The translations under genes were made by a program, and so were the position numbers. Below, piece by piece: positions 63,896-64,000 of a DNA stretch of 64,000 bases (positions are counted from its first letter, which is position 1; each line of letters begins with the position of its first letter). The stretch is taken from assembly GCA_028571685.1 (NCBI GenBank), contig CM053140.1:63308201-63372200 (forward strand), in the 5' to 3' direction. The DNA is from Heterohyrax brucei. Taxonomy: Eukaryota > Chordata > Mammalia > Hyracoidea > Procaviidae. The notes under the pieces were generated by a model, which was not told the origin of the DNA, searched no databases, and saw nothing but the letters and a program-made list of their open reading frames with translations.

Positions 63896-64000
63896 AGAGG
63901 CAGCCTAGCCTAGTGTTAACAAAATGATGACAGGACTTGGAATCAGGAAGGCCTAGATTAGAGTCTGAGCTCCAATTTACTAGCTGTGTATACTTCGTTG
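63896..64000 (+). repeat. MIR SINE, cut by the window edge
   Basis: 'tggaatcaggaaggcctaga' and 'ttactagctgtgtatac'. Confidence 0.65.

Overview
This is a mammalian nuclear window, almost certainly from an afrotherian and most likely an elephant or close paenungulate (inference). The evidence is the interspersed repeats. There are dozens of tRNA-derived SINEs of the AfroSINE type, many copies of an RTE (BovB-like) LINE whose 3' tail resembles the SINE tail, L1 3' ends of the elephant type and MaLR-type LTRs. Primate Alu and rodent B1/B2 elements are absent. Ancient L2 and MIR relics shared by all mammals fill much of the rest.

Three protein genes are present, in the order HPCA (+), TMEM54 (-), RNF19B (-), which matches the order I know from human 1p35.1. 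Positions 1-9,700 hold no recognisable gene, only L2, MIR, SINE and RTE relics. HPCA starts in a CpG-rich promoter near 9.7-10.0 kb with a non-coding first exon. It encodes a complete 193-residue hippocalcin in three exons (12,469-18,315) and ends at a poly(A) signal at 19,153. TMEM54 runs toward it from a second CpG island (25.6-26.0 kb). Its six coding exons give exactly 222 residues, and its poly(A) signal lies just inside the HPCA 3' end, so the two 3' UTRs should overlap tail to tail.

From 26 to 57.7 kb lies an intergenic stretch of about 32 kb that is almost wholly transposable elements. Several insertions are nested: L1 into RTE, RTE into a hAT DNA transposon, an LTR into RTE and an LTR into an L1 3' end. 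The last 6.3 kb holds the 3' part of RNF19B: its four terminal coding exons (about 317 C-terminal residues), the stop codon at 58,097 and the poly(A) signal at 57,746. The RBR catalytic half lies beyond the right edge.

The three genes are neighbours but show no shared pathway: a neuronal calcium sensor, a small four-pass membrane protein and a membrane E3 ubiquitin ligase. I found no novel protein system. The most interesting signals are strong G-quadruplex motifs just after HPCA splice donors, the interleaved HPCA/TMEM54 poly(A) signals, and a modular RTE/SINE family in which 5' modules, a tRNA-Gly-like head and the RTE 3' tail are combined in different ways.
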